Source of the DNA: Tetramitus jugosus
Lineage: Eukaryota > Heterolobosea > Eutetramitea > Acrasida > Vahlkampfiidae
Direction: 5' to 3'
DNA length: 64,000 bases
NCBI GenBank assembly: GCA_937625935.1
Contig: OW569393.1
Span: forward strand, 1-64,000
Shown here: piece after piece, positions 21,835 to 32,811 of the stretch
Numbering within the stretch: the first letter of the stretch is position 1
Layout of the letters: each line of letters starts with the position of its first letter
Notes under the pieces: generated by a model
The model's database searches: none
Told to the model about the DNA's origin: nothing
Seen by the model: only the letters and a program-made list of their open reading frames with translations
Made by a program: the position numbers and the translations under genes

Positions 21835-21999
21835 TGCTGTGATGTTGTGATGATTTTTGTCTTCTAACGGTTTTCTTTCGTTGAAGTTTCAATGCGGGGA
21901 AATCTATTTGATTATTTCAATTTCAAATTTCAATTTACTGAAGGACCAAAATTTTAATTCACAACAAGTGTCCTACCTCGGAGACCTTGTGAGGTTGGA

Positions 22000-22317
22000 T
22001 TAATTCTGATGCCTTCTGGAGGATGAGAGCACCAGCGAGCCTATTGAATTTGGTTGTGGTTTCTTCGTCCAAACAGGCTGCAATGAGCCGAAGGTCAAAG
22101 GACAGAAAGGAGTTTTCCTCTTCCAACTCCTTGATTCTAGAGCCTGTTCATAATTAACAGACTCCAGATCAGAATCAGGATCGCACGTGGAGGGAGCAGT
22201 AGAAAGTTGTTTGTGGTTGCTGCGGTGGTTGTTGCTGTTGCTTTTGTTGCTGTTGCTGCCGTAGTTGACATGATATGATAGGTCCGCCAGGATTTTCTTT
22301 TCAATATCGATCCTCAA
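22000..22317 (-). CDS. Doubtful Asn/Ser-rich ORF
   Basis: An open minus frame with a CAA/AAC-rich low-complexity segment and a more normal C-terminus (KTPFCPLTFGSLQPVWTKK). It has no in-frame ATG near its 5' end (only TTG), so a spliced upstream exon would be needed. No domain. Confidence 0.25.
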   Translation of the reverse strand: MRIDIEKKILADLSYHVNYGSNSNKSNSNNHRSNHKQLSTAPSTCDPDSDLESVNYEQALESRSWKRKTPFCPLTFGSLQPVWTKKPQPNSIGSLVLSSSRRHQN

Positions 22318-22355
22318 AAAAAGAGAACTCTTTCAATTCACCCCACCTCCTCCTT

Positions 22356-22610
22356 TCATATTATCCCATTAACACTTCCAAGAACAACAATTTGTCGTTC
22401 GTGATGTGGTAATTTGGTTGAAATGAGTGTATTTTTGGTGACGTACCTCTTTTCATGACTTGTTGTGGTTGTTTTCTTTTGTGTTTTTGTTCTTTCGATC
22501 CAGTTGACCAAAATCAAAACAAGAATTAAAACTCCGCCTGTAGAAAACCTAAGGGCCACCAAGCTAGCAACGATGGTTCTGAAAGAGAAAACCGATGTAT
22601 TGATGGACAT
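22356..22610 (-). CDS. Doubtful small membrane ORF
   Basis: 84 codons from ATG 22,610. It has one hydrophobic stretch (GGVLILVLILVNWI, residues 26-39) followed by a basic tail. No homologue is recognised. Confidence 0.25.
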   Translation of the reverse strand: MSINTSVFSFRTIVASLVALRFSTGGVLILVLILVNWIERTKTQKKTTTTSHEKRYVTKNTLISTKLPHHERQIVVLGSVNGII

Positions 22611-22685
22611 AATGGGAGGTCCTGTGCGTTGGTGCGTCTTTGATTGTTTATCATGACTGTATGATTCACACGCAAGTAACTGCCG

Positions 22686-23261
22686 TTAAGGTAGAACGGT
22701 TCTGTCTTTCAGCTTCAGATTTTGGGTGATCCTAATTCCACTCCCTAACATTGCCCTGCAAAATTAACAGTTTAATGGTTTCTGGTCTCAACAAGACAGA
22801 AACAAAAACATAACAGAATGCCTTCTCTCATTAATCTAGGCAGCACTGTTTTGTATGACTGTTGCAGGAATGGATATGGTACTTGTGGTGAAGATCTGCG
22901 AGCTAGAGTTGTTGGAGAGAGATTATCATAAATGGATATCTAGTGATGGAGTTTGTTGGGGTTGATTTACCTGTCCGAACAAAGGAGAATTGAAAGGAGC
23001 ATCAATCTTTTGTTTCTTGCGGCTGGAAGTGTTGTCGTGCTTCTTGAGATTGATAGCTGCTCTGGGACGTTTTTTCGGTGGATTAGATCCAGTGCTTTCT
23101 TCTGTTGACACGTTCATAACTTCTGACAGCAAATCATCTTCAGACTCAATTTCGATGAAATTTTCGTTGTGTTGTTGGTAATGTAGACATGTTTATTGTA
23201 TTTGTTGTCCTATTTGTTCGGTTGTGTCGAGAAACCAACGTGAATATTTTGTAAATTCCAT
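22686..23261 (-). CDS. Probable spliced nuclear protein gene, family unknown
   Basis: A minus-strand reading gives MEFTKYSRWFLDTTEQIGQQ from ATG 23,261, then (after a TAA at about 23,193, possibly intron or error) an acidic segment and a basic nuclear-signal-like segment (NPPKKRPRAAINLKKH). Next comes an intron-like gap starting GTAAAT at about 22,966, then YPFLQQSYKTVLPRLMREGI. A second intron (GTTATG...TTTTGCAG, about 22,820-22,758) joins this smoothly to AMLGSGIRITQNLKLKDRTV and the stop at 22,686-22,688. The second splice is convincing; the first exon joins are not in phase as called. The family is not recognised. Confidence 0.45.
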
Positions 23262-24089
23262 CGAGAAGCTCTCAAAAAAAGCTCTTTTAGCGAAATTAGA
23301 AGTTGTGATAAGAATGTTTAGTGGAAATGAGACTGAATTCCACTAGAACATAGCGGTGTTTCTTTTGGAGGGGGCATTTGGTCCTCTGTTTTTAACACCC
23401 TGTTTAAGGCGAAACAAAGATTTCCAATTACAAAAAAACTGGGCGATCTGTCGACTAACGCTCCATCAATAAATCTGTAGTTCCTACAACGCCCACAATA
23501 GCTTATTGTGTCCTCAGTCTAGTGACAACTTTGGTCACTCTGGGAGATTTTTCTTAGACATCGAGTGTGATCGCAGAAAACCATACAATGATAGCATTTG
23601 TTGATGGTGATACAACTATCAACACGCACTCACAAGTTGTTTTATTTGAACATTACTCAACTTACTCACTACACTGGCGCAGCATATTCTGGTGTGAAGT
23701 CACTTAAGCAACCGACAGTCATTTAACAATCTTTTCTATGGAGATATCCGATTCTGCACCAGGTTATTATACCTTCATCAAATCCAGAACGAGCAGCACA
23801 GATGCTGGTGTTGTCTTTGGTGATGTGACCTGATCCAATCACTGCTCACACAAAGACGGCCTTTAAACATGAAAGATAGAATTTTATTGAGTGAGCTTAC
23901 TTTCTTCCTCTTTTGAATGGTGGATGAAATTGGATTGATAGTGCACTATCCAACAGAAAACATGCGATATTTGACAAGATAGAGAATTACTTTATCGATG
24001 AAGAAATTGTTGATAAGATTGTGGTCTCGTGTGTTGTTGCTTCCTTGTCGTTATCAAAGCGATTCTAGTTATTGAATTAAAGCTTCACG
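23262..24089. other. Stretch without a recognisable gene
   Basis: Many stops in all frames. A 31-codon protein-like ORF (MEISDSAPGYYTFIKSRTSS) starts near 23,739 plus. Probably decayed sequence. Confidence 0.35.
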
Positions 24090-25440
24090 GTGTTCTTCCA
24101 TCAAAAGTACTTAGTTTTCAGTGGTGATAGACAGAGAGGGAGGTTGAGAGGGAACAAGGGAACCAATATTTTTACTATAGGATTGAAGGAATTTGATAGC
24201 CAATGCAGAAGATCCCTCTTTCCTACAGTTCTTTGGAGAGGTTGTGAGTCTTTGGGTCGTGGGTATCTTGAAATCACAATTAAGGATCTCGTGTCCCTAA
24301 GGGTGTTGAACTATTTAGTGTCTGTCACTTGTTCGAACAAGGAAGCCTCAACAAGCCAGTATGGTGCACTGATCTGGACTCGATTGTGGATGGCGGTCTC
24401 TATTCAGATACTGATCTCTTCTGTCCCTATTGTGTATGCACCTAATCAAAAGCCAATAAGTTTGGAAAAATTAGAACTCGAGTTTTACATATTCATGGTG
24501 AGCGAATCATTGAAAAAGAAATCGATAAGTTAAAAGGCTTTCATTTTGTAACCAAAAGAAGGCGCTAGTTCAGGTGACATTGATGAACAGGAGGTGGTTG
24601 ATAATGGAAGTTACAGATGTCCTCCACTACAGGAGAACAGTGTACAATGATACTGAAGAGCACAAGTACTATTTTTAATGATGATCGGGCCCCAACAAGG
24701 AGTAGGATGGTATCTTCATATTCTAATACATCATTTACCAACGTTGATAGAAGAGTACAAGAGTTTATGTCCTTTCAGTACTCAAGCTTTGGAGTCTCAT
24801 CATCAACTGATGAACAACTGCTATACTAGAGGAACGAATCATGAAGGAAGTCGATGGGAGTCACGATATACTTACTCAACAACTCGATTTTTCGCTCAGA
24901 CAGGTGTGGTTAGCCCTTAACAATGTCAATTTATGTTGGAAGCTTCCTAGACAGAGGTAAGAGATGCGATAGAATCGACAACAGTCAAAGATCGGAACAA
25001 TTGGACGAATCGATTGTACAGATGGAGGAATTCCAGGCCTTTCAAGAAGAATAAGGAACTTTAGAAAATATTTGTCCCCCGTCTGTTGATGCCTTTGCAA
25101 ATTATTCTGGGAGAGGAGAGTCCTGAAAGAAGTCAGATATATGTTGATCGAGGAAGATATTTTCACTAACAGTGAATTATCACAAGAAGAAGAACAATAG
25201 GAAGGTTTAGTATTGAGTGAGGAAGAAAATTACTCTCAAAGTAATGAAGCACTAGAAGATGTAAATATAGAAGATGAACTGGAAAGTTTACTCGTTTATG
25301 ATTCATCGTTTAATACACCAACAATAATGAGTTTAGCCAGTTTATGGGAACTAACTGAAGATGAGAATACCAGTCAACATTCATATCGATACAAGCCTTA
25401 CTGATGTTATAAGCCCCACCATATCATGCTATTGTCCAGA
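24090..25440 (+). pseudogene. Decayed coding sequence, possibly a transposase
   Basis: Plus-strand pieces look protein-like but lie in different frames: ERIIEKEIDKLKGFHFVTKR near 24,500, LHILIHHLPTLIEEYKSLCP with QALESHHQLMNNCYTRGTNH at 24,700-24,850, LYRWRNSRPFKKNKE near 25,015, and a CYCPEIEFN...PYCPHC cysteine pair near 25,430-25,490. The HH-rich block and the CPHC pair recall uncharacterised transposase-type proteins, but I cannot assign a family. Confidence 0.35.
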
Positions 25441-25943
25441 AATTGAGTTCAATGGGTCCAATTACAGAATACCCTATTGTCCTCACTGTTTATCATGATG
25501 GCAATTCTTGTGTAAAAGCATCTAAAAAGAGTTTTTCCTCTTGTAAAATATCTATACTTCCAAAAACCACCCAAGTCAGGCATTTTGTTATCGAAAACGT
25601 AAATTTTGGACATAACTTTTCTTTTTATACCATTGGAAATAGCCTTCCTATGAGATGTTCTTTCTTTAAAGGGGCCTTGGTGTTGTACAATTTGTTTCAA
25701 AATCCTCATGAGACAAGAACCCAGTACCCTGTTTCTTCCATATTAGAGCACATTTGGCTGAAGTTGATTGAATAGGGCCCGTCGAGAAATTCCATTGCTC
25801 GATTGACCTCGCAACTCTTGCGAAGCAACTGATCCCTCTCATTCGTCAGTGGTGTACTCTGCATTGTAGTTTTTTTGTTTTCTTGGTTTGACCTCTGTGC
25901 TTGTGTCAAAACACCATGAAGACTTGAATGAGACTAGCTTTGA
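25441..25943. other. Stretch without a firm gene
   Basis: A plus ORF of 110 codons (25,443-25,775) and a minus ORF of 67 codons have no domains. The plus-strand Cys pair may extend the decayed gene to the left. Confidence 0.3.
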
Positions 25944-26454
25944 TCAACATTTGAAGAAGCAAAAGATAAAAGTATACGAAAACGGAACCTTCATTACAAA
26001 ATCAATTCCATAACATAATCTGTCATCTCCCATCTGAAAGACATGCTCACCAACAGATTCAAACTTATACTTGGTATAAAATTTTTGGGCTCTATGATTA
26101 TGCTCTCATACACCTGACCAGATGGTCTTACAACCTAATTCTTCACGAGCAATTCTCAAACACTCTTGCATTAGTCGGTGAGCAACCCCTCTTGAATGCC
26201 ATTCTTGAAGAACATAGAAGCGACAACTCAACCGTATCATTCTGTTTGTACGAAAGAAATGTGCATCAACAATTGTAAACGTTCTTCACGTAATGTTGTT
26301 GGAAGCAATCCTCTACAGCACACTAATCAACTACTTTCTTTCAGTATTTTGATTGTCAAAGGTGTCTCGATACATTTGGCAGGTAGCCGATGAGTGTGAG
26401 AGTGGCATCATCCTTTGTTGCCCTCCGAATGTGAAGTTGATTTGTGGGAGACAT
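25944..26454 (-). pseudogene. GNAT-type N-acetyltransferase pseudogene
   Basis: ATG 26,454 opens with NQLHIRRATKDDATLTLIG, the usual GNAT N-terminal strand and helix. A TGA soon follows, then other frames, then the acetyl-CoA motif region FYVLQEWHSRGVAHRLMQEC, and after a TGA at 26,106-26,108 EHNHRAQKFYTKYKFESVGE (motif B). The TGA sits where a Trp (TGG) would fit. It has multiple lesions and no role. Confidence 0.6.
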
Positions 26455-26879
26455 GCTTTCGTTTTTATTGTGGGAATCTTCACACAAAAACCTCTAGGTC
26501 ACCTACCCAACAAAAAGACAGATTTGATACTGGGGCCCAACAATTCTTCTGAGATGAACAATGCTAGGACAACGAACAGGAAAGTATAGTTCGGTGTTAA
26601 CATAATAATTGAAGAACCACTTGAACTGGGTGCAGCTGTACATAGTTCAGATGCAGCATCGCAGAAATCATTCATGAATTCCACAATCCTATCTCGTCGA
26701 AGTTACGGATATTCTTGTTACATGAAAAAAGAGGTCCCGACAGCATCAACATCTTTTTTTGGATCATGGACATCTGTGTCTATTGAATAGATCATCTATT
26801 GCTTGCAATTGTTGATAGTAGCCTTCTTTTTGATGTGTGTTCACTAAGAAGCCATCATACCTGCAAGCAAAACCAAAGC
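26455..26879. other. Spacer left of the glycosyltransferase
   Basis: A minus ORF (26,499-26,684) has a hydrophobic stretch but no domain. The right part should hold the promoter of the glycosyltransferase. A 16-residue open stretch precedes its ATG in frame. Confidence 0.35.
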
Positions 26880-27803
26880 ATGTCATCATCTCACCACTTT
26901 CAAAGATCCAAGTTTCCATCACTCTCATCCTCCCGAGTCAAACTGGCACTTGGTCTCTTCATTGTTCTCATTGTTGTGACTTTTGTTTGGATTATAAACT
27001 ATCGTGACTCTGTAGATTCATTGAAAAAGGGGCATGAATCTCCCACCACTCTCGATCCACAACAGCAATCACCGGACTCGATTGCAGAAGCAACGGCGAA
27101 ACCAGAATACATTTACCATATAAACTTTGCTGATGGATGTTGCAAAGAAGCTCAGAAACGAAACTGCAAACTTGCGCAATCCAAGGGCGCTGTCGACAAG
27201 TGTCTCATGTTCGATATGAGCGCACTGGACAAGGAATTCAGAGAGAAGAACAAGGAAATCCTATCAAGGAAAAGAGGTGCTGGTTACTGGTTGTGGAAAC
27301 CGTACATCATTCTTCACACAATGGTCAATATTGCAAAGCCAGATGACTACATTGTATACACGGATTCTGACAGAGAGAACACGAAACCATTCATTGCCTC
27401 AAACAATAAGATCAAGAAATTGTTGGACACACAGAACATCGTCGTATTCCCAATGGGGTTGTCGGAAGGGAATTGGACAAAGCGAGATACATTTGTGTTG
27501 ATGGGAATGGACTCTGATCCAGAAGTCAAGTCCTCTGGGCAAATAAACGCTGCAATGGTAATTGTAAAGAACACCTTCAATGCTCAGAGATTCATTGGTG
27601 AATGGTTAACGTACATGCAGGATCCAAGAACGAGCACAGATGATGAAAATACGTTTGGATTGGCCAATGATCCAGGTTTCAAAGATCACAGACACGATCA
27701 AAGTGTGTTGAGTCTGTTGACCAAGAAGTGGAAATTGGAGTTGCAGGGATTGAAGGGTGATTGGCACGATTATTTGGTCAAGAACAAGTATGGACGCAAA
27801 TAA
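26880..27803 (+). CDS. Type II membrane glycosyltransferase-like protein
   Basis: 307 residues from ATG 26,880 (upstream in-frame TTG rejected). A short cytoplasmic tail, a signal anchor (LALGLFIVLIVVTFVWII, about residues 20-37), a stem, then a luminal nucleotide-sugar transferase-like domain. Visible motifs are GAGYWLWKP, a DxD-type metal site YIVYTDSD, QINAAMVIVKNT and HDQSVLSLLTKKW. The domain is compact and intact. It probably acts in the Golgi on glycans; donor and acceptor are not predictable. Confidence 0.7.
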   Translation: MSSSHHFQRSKFPSLSSSRVKLALGLFIVLIVVTFVWIINYRDSVDSLKKGHESPTTLDPQQQSPDSIAEATAKPEYIYHINFADGCCKEAQKRNCKLAQSKGAVDKCLMFDMSALDKEFREKNKEILSRKRGAGYWLWKPYIILHTMVNIAKPDDYIVYTDSDRENTKPFIASNNKIKKLLDTQNIVVFPMGLSEGNWTKRDTFVLMGMDSDPEVKSSGQINAAMVIVKNTFNAQRFIGEWLTYMQDPRTSTDDENTFGLANDPGFKDHRHDQSVLSLLTKKWKLELQGLKGDWHDYLVKNKYGRK

Positions 27804-28715
27804 GTCAAGTTCCTCCTTTTTGTAAAAAAGCAGTGGTCAAAGAACCAATGTTATCTCCTGTGACTTCTCGCTTAACTGATAGTAGTGGGGAACACAATGT
27901 TCACAAAGGGTCAGAAAGCCAACTACAATTTCATTGATCCAAAAGGAAGAACGTTAACTTTAATCAAAGGTTACCTGGATGTTGGCCTCTCCCAGCTTGA
28001 GGTCACTGTAAGAGATAAACAACGACCAGAGAGAAGACAGTTTCAAAAATCGTAGCAGCTAATCGAGAAACTTCATATCGTTGATTGTGTGACCTATAGG
28101 ATATGTTGTTAACAATTCATTTGTCCTTTTGCCAACACCCACGCTGCTGCGTTAACAAAACGGAATTTGTATGCCCTTTTATGGTTTCGAACCATTCATA
28201 GTGAACGTTTCCAAACATATGCACAACACGTAACATTTTCTTTGTAGTTCGATACAACCAGCCACTCATGATTGACGACACAGAACACTTCAACTTCGCT
28301 CCTCCATACTCACGTCACGAAGCGCTTGTGCTAGTGCCAGGAGTGTGGCGCTAGATCTTGGAAGGATCACAAACCAATTTTTGTGCCTTTCGGGCAAAAA
28401 TCATTCAATACGCCCCATTACCCAGGTTGGGAACACTTGGCCAAAAAAATTCCAAGACACAATCATTTTTTGGTAGTAGTCGCGCCGGGAAGATTAATTT
28501 GGATAATATCGTTGTGATGTGCCGCTATCACTCGAACTACGCCTGCCTTTTAAGTATCCACTCGTCTTTTTCGCAACTCCTTATCTTGTGACAGCTGTCA
28601 TCCGTCATCTACCCCATGGATATAAAATCGACACCCATAGGCATAGTTTTTTGAAACTACATTAACGACAAACCAACAACACCACTAACCTCCTTCAATA
28701 TATACACATAGTATC
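27804..28715. other. Intergenic region with a small coding-like ORF and a TATA box
   Basis: 27,897-28,055 plus encodes a 52-residue protein-like ORF (FIDPKGRTLTLIKGYLDVGL) with no known family, perhaps an exon relic. The rest shows no gene. TATAAA at 28,621-28,626 lies 95 bp before the next start codon and is followed by an A/C-rich leader. Confidence 0.4.
28621..28626 (+). promoter_or_regulatory. TATA box of the surface-protein gene
   Basis: GGATATAAAATCG, 95 bp upstream of ATG 28,716. Placement and context fit a core promoter. Confidence 0.5.
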
Positions 28716-30923
28716 ATGTCCACGAACATGAAGAAACATATTATTACTCTGGTGATGACCATCATGGTTTCGCTCTTGCTCTTCTCTGTCACATCCACCA
28801 ATGCACAGTGCATTGGTGTAACAGGTTACACTACTGCTGGTTGTCCATCAGGAATTCTCCCAAACTCCACAAACATTATAGGATACTTTTCTGGTGATGC
28901 CTTTTATGAAGCTGGAAATAGTACTACCACTGTTCCAGGTGCTAGTATCTCTGCTGGCGGAAAGCTTGGCAATTACTTCCACTCACAAGGAGCTCTGGTC
29001 TTGGACTTTGGTAATTTGTTCGTAGATGATGATGGCATCAATACCATCTCCTTCTTTGCAAAGGTAGGATCTGTACATAACTGGACTGCGAATCCAACAG
29101 TCCCAGTGGCCACTTTCAAGGCAGATGCTGGAACTCGTAGCATCACTGTTCAATTGGTCTCTGCAACCCCCACCATCAATTTGGTTGTCAGTTACCTCGC
29201 TGCAGCCAATGAAACAACAACTTTTACGACGTCGTATGCCCTCTCTACAGATACAGTGTTCCATGAGAATTGGAACAATATTGTCATTGTGAGAGCCTCT
29301 AGTCCTCTGGCACCAGTCGAAGGAGTTTCCATTTTCATCAACGGAAAGCCAACTACTAATGGGATGCTCATTACTGATGGCGATGCTCTACAGAGAACAT
29401 TTGCCATTGATGCAACTGGTCACTTGTTTGGAAGTGCTTTTGCCTACATTGATGAAGTTTCTGTCTGGAGCAACTCTGTGCTCGAACTAGATGTTCCAAC
29501 TATTGCAGGTATCTATGCGAATGGCTATTGCATAGGTTGGGAATCACAGTATGGTGGTCCAGATCCAACTTTCGCTGCTACATACGCCAATGACGTTCTT
29601 ACCATTGATGTCACTGTTCCAAAGAGCTCTTATCAAACAGTGCTGTACAGAATTGACAACACACCTAACCTGAGAGATGTGTGTTTGACAAATGCAGACA
29701 GTTTTACAACCAGTGCTGGTGCCAGCTGGGCTGCTGATCCAGAGCAAAAGTGTAGTCAAACATTCTCTTTGGCTCAAACTCTGACTCAAATCTATACTGG
29801 TACTGCACCAAATCAGTGGGTTGTCTCTCTGACACAAGGAGGTAGAACCATTGATCAGAGATTGGACATTTATGTCACCTACTCTATCATCAACCGCGAT
29901 GCATGTTACACTGTGTCTTCAAAGGTTACCATTACTCTTCAGACATATCTGACTGCTCAGGCATCAACAAACTTTACCACTTTGGATGACCAAGCATCTT
30001 TTGCGATTACCAACATGTTCATCAACACAAATGAGGAATTGGAAATTGACGGTGCTCTGATCAGGAAACTCTCGGGTGTCTCATTCAACAACATTCTCCT
30101 CACCAGAGTGGCCAACAACGTTTCATATACTGGTTCAAGCACTGAGTGTACCTATCCAACTGGAAACTCTTGTGCTCTGACATTCACCAAGGACTGGAAA
30201 CTGTTGAACAGTGGCCAGAGAGGTGTTGGTGGAGATCACTCTTTGACCTTCAACAGAGTGAATGGTGGTCCACTCGAGATTGATTTCACAATGAGCTACA
30301 CTGTTCCAGCCCAACCTGCTATTATCTCAGGAGACACACTCTCCTCTGTCATCACATTCTCTGCTCCTGATTCTATTTTCAGAACACAGGACACAATGCA
30401 GGTGACAAACAATTTGGATGGAACACCTACTCTGCCAACAAACTTCGATTTCACCTTTGTTGAAGGATACTTTTGCTGTGTTCGTTCTCCAAATGCATTG
30501 CCAGTTTATGGAGTGAATGGAAATGGTTGTCAAAGTGCAGTTCTTGGTAGAAACAACGTTGTTGAGAAGACACATTTGGTCCTTGGTTCCACTGGTCTAA
30601 CTGTGACGCAAAAAGTGGTTCAAAAATCATATACTCTGGACCTGGTTTTGAACAACATGATCACAGTGAGCAGAAAGCCATTGCAAAATCCATTGACATG
30701 CGGATTACTCCTCTTCTCCAACTTCACTGACACCGCACTTGCTAGATCCGTCAAAATGGTAGCCGATATTGATTTGCGTACAGCCAAGGTGACTACCACA
30801 AGTGTTCTAAGCATTCAAGATGTTGATACTCGAAAGGTCAACGGCAGTTCCCAGAACAAGAGCAACAGTTTGTTGATTGTTGCATTATCCGTTGTTGGTT
30901 CTATTGTTGCTCTGTTGCTTTAA
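28716..30923 (+). CDS. Large secreted or membrane-anchored surface protein
   Basis: 735 residues. Signal peptide (IITLVMTIMVSLLLFSV, cleavage near TNA-QC). Residues about 40-260 resemble a LamG/concanavalin-like sandwich domain (ALVLDFGNLFVDDDG, then NWNNIVIVRA, then FAYIDEVSVWSNSV). Several beta-rich segments with Cys and NxT/NxS sites follow. The C-terminus has a hydrophobic end (SLLIVALSVVGSIVALLL) right at the stop, which fits a GPI-anchor signal or a single anchor. Likely on the cell surface; adhesion or recognition is a guess. Confidence 0.7.
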   Translation: MSTNMKKHIITLVMTIMVSLLLFSVTSTNAQCIGVTGYTTAGCPSGILPNSTNIIGYFSGDAFYEAGNSTTTVPGASISAGGKLGNYFHSQGALVLDFGNLFVDDDGINTISFFAKVGSVHNWTANPTVPVATFKADAGTRSITVQLVSATPTINLVVSYLAAANETTTFTTSYALSTDTVFHENWNNIVIVRASSPLAPVEGVSIFINGKPTTNGMLITDGDALQRTFAIDATGHLFGSAFAYIDEVSVWSNSVLELDVPTIAGIYANGYCIGWESQYGGPDPTFAATYANDVLTIDVTVPKSSYQTVLYRIDNTPNLRDVCLTNADSFTTSAGASWAADPEQKCSQTFSLAQTLTQIYTGTAPNQWVVSLTQGGRTIDQRLDIYVTYSIINRDACYTVSSKVTITLQTYLTAQASTNFTTLDDQASFAITNMFINTNEELEIDGALIRKLSGVSFNNILLTRVANNVSYTGSSTECTYPTGNSCALTFTKDWKLLNSGQRGVGGDHSLTFNRVNGGPLEIDFTMSYTVPAQPAIISGDTLSSVITFSAPDSIFRTQDTMQVTNNLDGTPTLPTNFDFTFVEGYFCCVRSPNALPVYGVNGNGCQSAVLGRNNVVEKTHLVLGSTGLTVTQKVVQKSYTLDLVLNNMITVSRKPLQNPLTCGLLLFSNFTDTALARSVKMVADIDLRTAKVTTTSVLSIQDVDTRKVNGSSQNKSNSLLIVALSVVGSIVALLL

Positions 30924-31071
30924 TCGTTGCCAAGAGGAGCCAAGCCAACCGGTTGGAGATGATGGACCAACCACTGCCTAGATGAGAAAAACAACCTGAC
31001 GAAAATTCATGGAAATTAATAAAGTCGGAACATCACGATTTATTTACAATAATTCTACTCGGGTTGAACCA

Positions 31072-31434
31072 CTATTGTTGCTGTGGTTGTTGCTGTTGAG
31101 AAATGGCATAAGCACCTTCATCGATTGTATGTGCCACGAAAGATCCAGCGAGTCGTCGAGTGGGATCAACGATTTTAGAGACAAATGGAACTTTCATTTT
31201 CATTCCACCTCTCACTCCTGAGGCTATGAGAGGAGAGACAGAGTAGTGGTACGATGGTTGTTGATTGGAGATTGGATTGTTGGCATCTAAAGTGGCTTGA
31301 TGAGCCGTTCGAGAAAGAAATCCCATCGCATTGCTTCCCCACTCTGGTAACCTTTTCAAATCACTGAGAGAGTGACGACGACCATGATAAGTAGTTGGTG
31401 GTGTTGGTTGTTGTGCTTGTTGCTGTTGGATCAT
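31072..31434 (-). CDS. Gln/Pro-rich small protein, family unknown
   Basis: 120 residues from ATG 31,434; the open frame extends upstream without another ATG, so an upstream exon is possible. Gln-rich ends flank a central segment (YHGRRHSLSDLKRLPEWGSN) and a conserved-looking DPTRRLAGSFVAHTIDEGAY. No membrane helix. A convergent neighbour of the surface protein, whose AATAAA-type signals lie near 31,018. Confidence 0.5.
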   Translation of the reverse strand: MIQQQQAQQPTPPTTYHGRRHSLSDLKRLPEWGSNAMGFLSRTAHQATLDANNPISNQQPSYHYSVSPLIASGVRGGMKMKVPFVSKIVDPTRRLAGSFVAHTIDEGAYAISQQQQPQQQ

Positions 31435-31632
31435 ATCAAAGGATGTTTTGAAGGGTATAATTGGTATTACCAAATTGTTGGTGTATTCGAGATCTTTTTG
31501 TTGAAGTTGACCTCAAAATGTTCTAAACATATCATTGTATCATTTGAGTGAAGGTTTGTTGTATTTTTTGTGGTATGTCAACTCCGACGAACGCCCAGCT
31601 TATTGTACAGTTCACTAGGTTTGATCAGTCAA

Positions 31633-31651
31633 GGTGATACGTTGTATCACC
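31633..31651. other. Perfect hairpin GGTGATAC-GTT-GTATCACC
   Basis: An 8-bp stem with a 3-base loop, about 35 bp beyond the 3' end of the GFA-type gene. It might be a 3' processing or insulator element. No T-tract follows. Confidence 0.4.
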
Positions 31652-31686
31652 AGGTTTAGTTGTTGGTAATCATGAGCAAGCAGATC

Positions 31687-32184
31687 TCAATCAACTGTTA
31701 ATCCAAACTGGTCATGCCAATCAGCGATACCAATGTCAGGATATCCCGAAAGTACTCGGTCTTGAGATTCATTCTTCTTCAATACAGTGACCCAACTCGT
31801 TTTTGAATCGACCATAAAATGTAAAAGATGTGGAGGTTCAGGTAAATCTGTGTCTATAGAGCTTGCATAAGGATAAACCCACTCTTTCCACTGTTCAGAA
31901 TAGGTCCAAAGATGGGAACCACATTCACCACAAAACTGTCTCTGTAGGTGTGATGGAGACACGGTGTTATCGGTAGATTTGATGGGAGCTCTGAATATTT
32001 TAATCAAGTCCTCTCCTTGTGAGACTTTAAGTGAATTGTATTCTCCCATGATGTTTATTCCTGTACCGGAGCTTCCACCTGTTTTACGACAAATGCTGCA
32101 GTAGCACACGTTGAAAGGGTACGGTGTATGGCTCTCAAGGTGAAATTTTACTTGGTGACAAGCACAACTACCTTCTAATTTCAT
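31687..32184 (-). CDS. GFA/CENP-V domain zinc protein
   Basis: 165 residues from ATG 32,184. The glutathione-dependent formaldehyde-activating (GFA)/CENP-V fold is shown by its zinc ligands: CACHQ near residue 7, CYCSICRKTGG near 27, and FCGECGSHLW near 84. Length is typical for a single-domain member. Family members bind zinc and often act on S-hydroxymethylglutathione or related substrates, but many are uncharacterised. Likely cytosolic. Confidence 0.85.
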   Translation of the reverse strand: MKLEGSCACHQVKFHLESHTPYPFNVCYCSICRKTGGSSGTGINIMGEYNSLKVSQGEDLIKIFRAPIKSTDNTVSPSHLQRQFCGECGSHLWTYSEQWKEWVYPYASSIDTDLPEPPHLLHFMVDSKTSWVTVLKKNESQDRVLSGYPDIGIADWHDQFGLTVD

Positions 32185-32801
32185 TGTATTGTTTGTTTGA
32201 AGTACATTGTTCGTTCTGATCTGATCAGGTAATTGGGTTTCAGATCATCTAAAAATGGAATAGAACAAAAAACATGTACTCACCACCGGTCAAGTTCGAG
32301 GACCAGAAACAGGTATCGAACCTGAGGAGGCAAAGTATTCGCGATTGAACCCTGAAATCATTCATCACTATCTCGATTGTCACGAGTGTTCTTACTTAGG
32401 ATCTCCAACCAAAGGCCTCTGTGAGATTATCAAACCAGTTAAATATATTGTTTCATGCGAAATCTGGAATAGACTATAGTTTGAGCTGATTTTACGACCT
32501 TAACTGTTCGTTCGACGGTCAGAACGTATTATTCCACTGTTTGGAAGTTTGTTGAAGAGAATTATGATAAGATCAGCTTTGACCTTGTTGTTATTGCTCC
32601 TTCTTAGTTGAACTATGGACCTATTGATCACAGTGACGAGTACTGAACCAATGGGTGGATGAATCTTCTGTGATTTGTATGAATTCCACTTTTGTGATAA
32701 TTGTTTGTGGATTGCTCCTGTTCAGTGTATGATTTCCCTCAAATTAGCAATGCTATCAGTGATATTATTGCACTTTAATAATTCATGCCATCAAATTCGT
32801 C
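32185..32801. other. Intergenic region with a coding-like segment
   Basis: From about 32,277 to 32,475 a plus frame without an ATG gives LNPEIIHHYLDCHECSYLGS and ends at TAG. A second frame starts MYSPPVKFEDQKQ at 32,272. This may be a gene fragment. Nothing else is seen. Confidence 0.3.
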
Positions 32802-32811
32802 CGTTATTTTT
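32802..32811. repeat. Target-site duplication of the MITE, left
   Basis: CGTTATTTTT, repeated exactly at 33,230-33,239. A 9-10 bp duplication fits Mutator-type insertion. Confidence 0.7.

Noticed and set aside
27137-27580. Overlapping small ORFs within the glycosyltransferase
   Set aside because: Contained in an intact gene with family motifs.
32280-32380. tRNA-like T-arm (GGTTCGATACC on the minus strand)
   Set aside because: No acceptor, D or anticodon arms at tRNA spacing.
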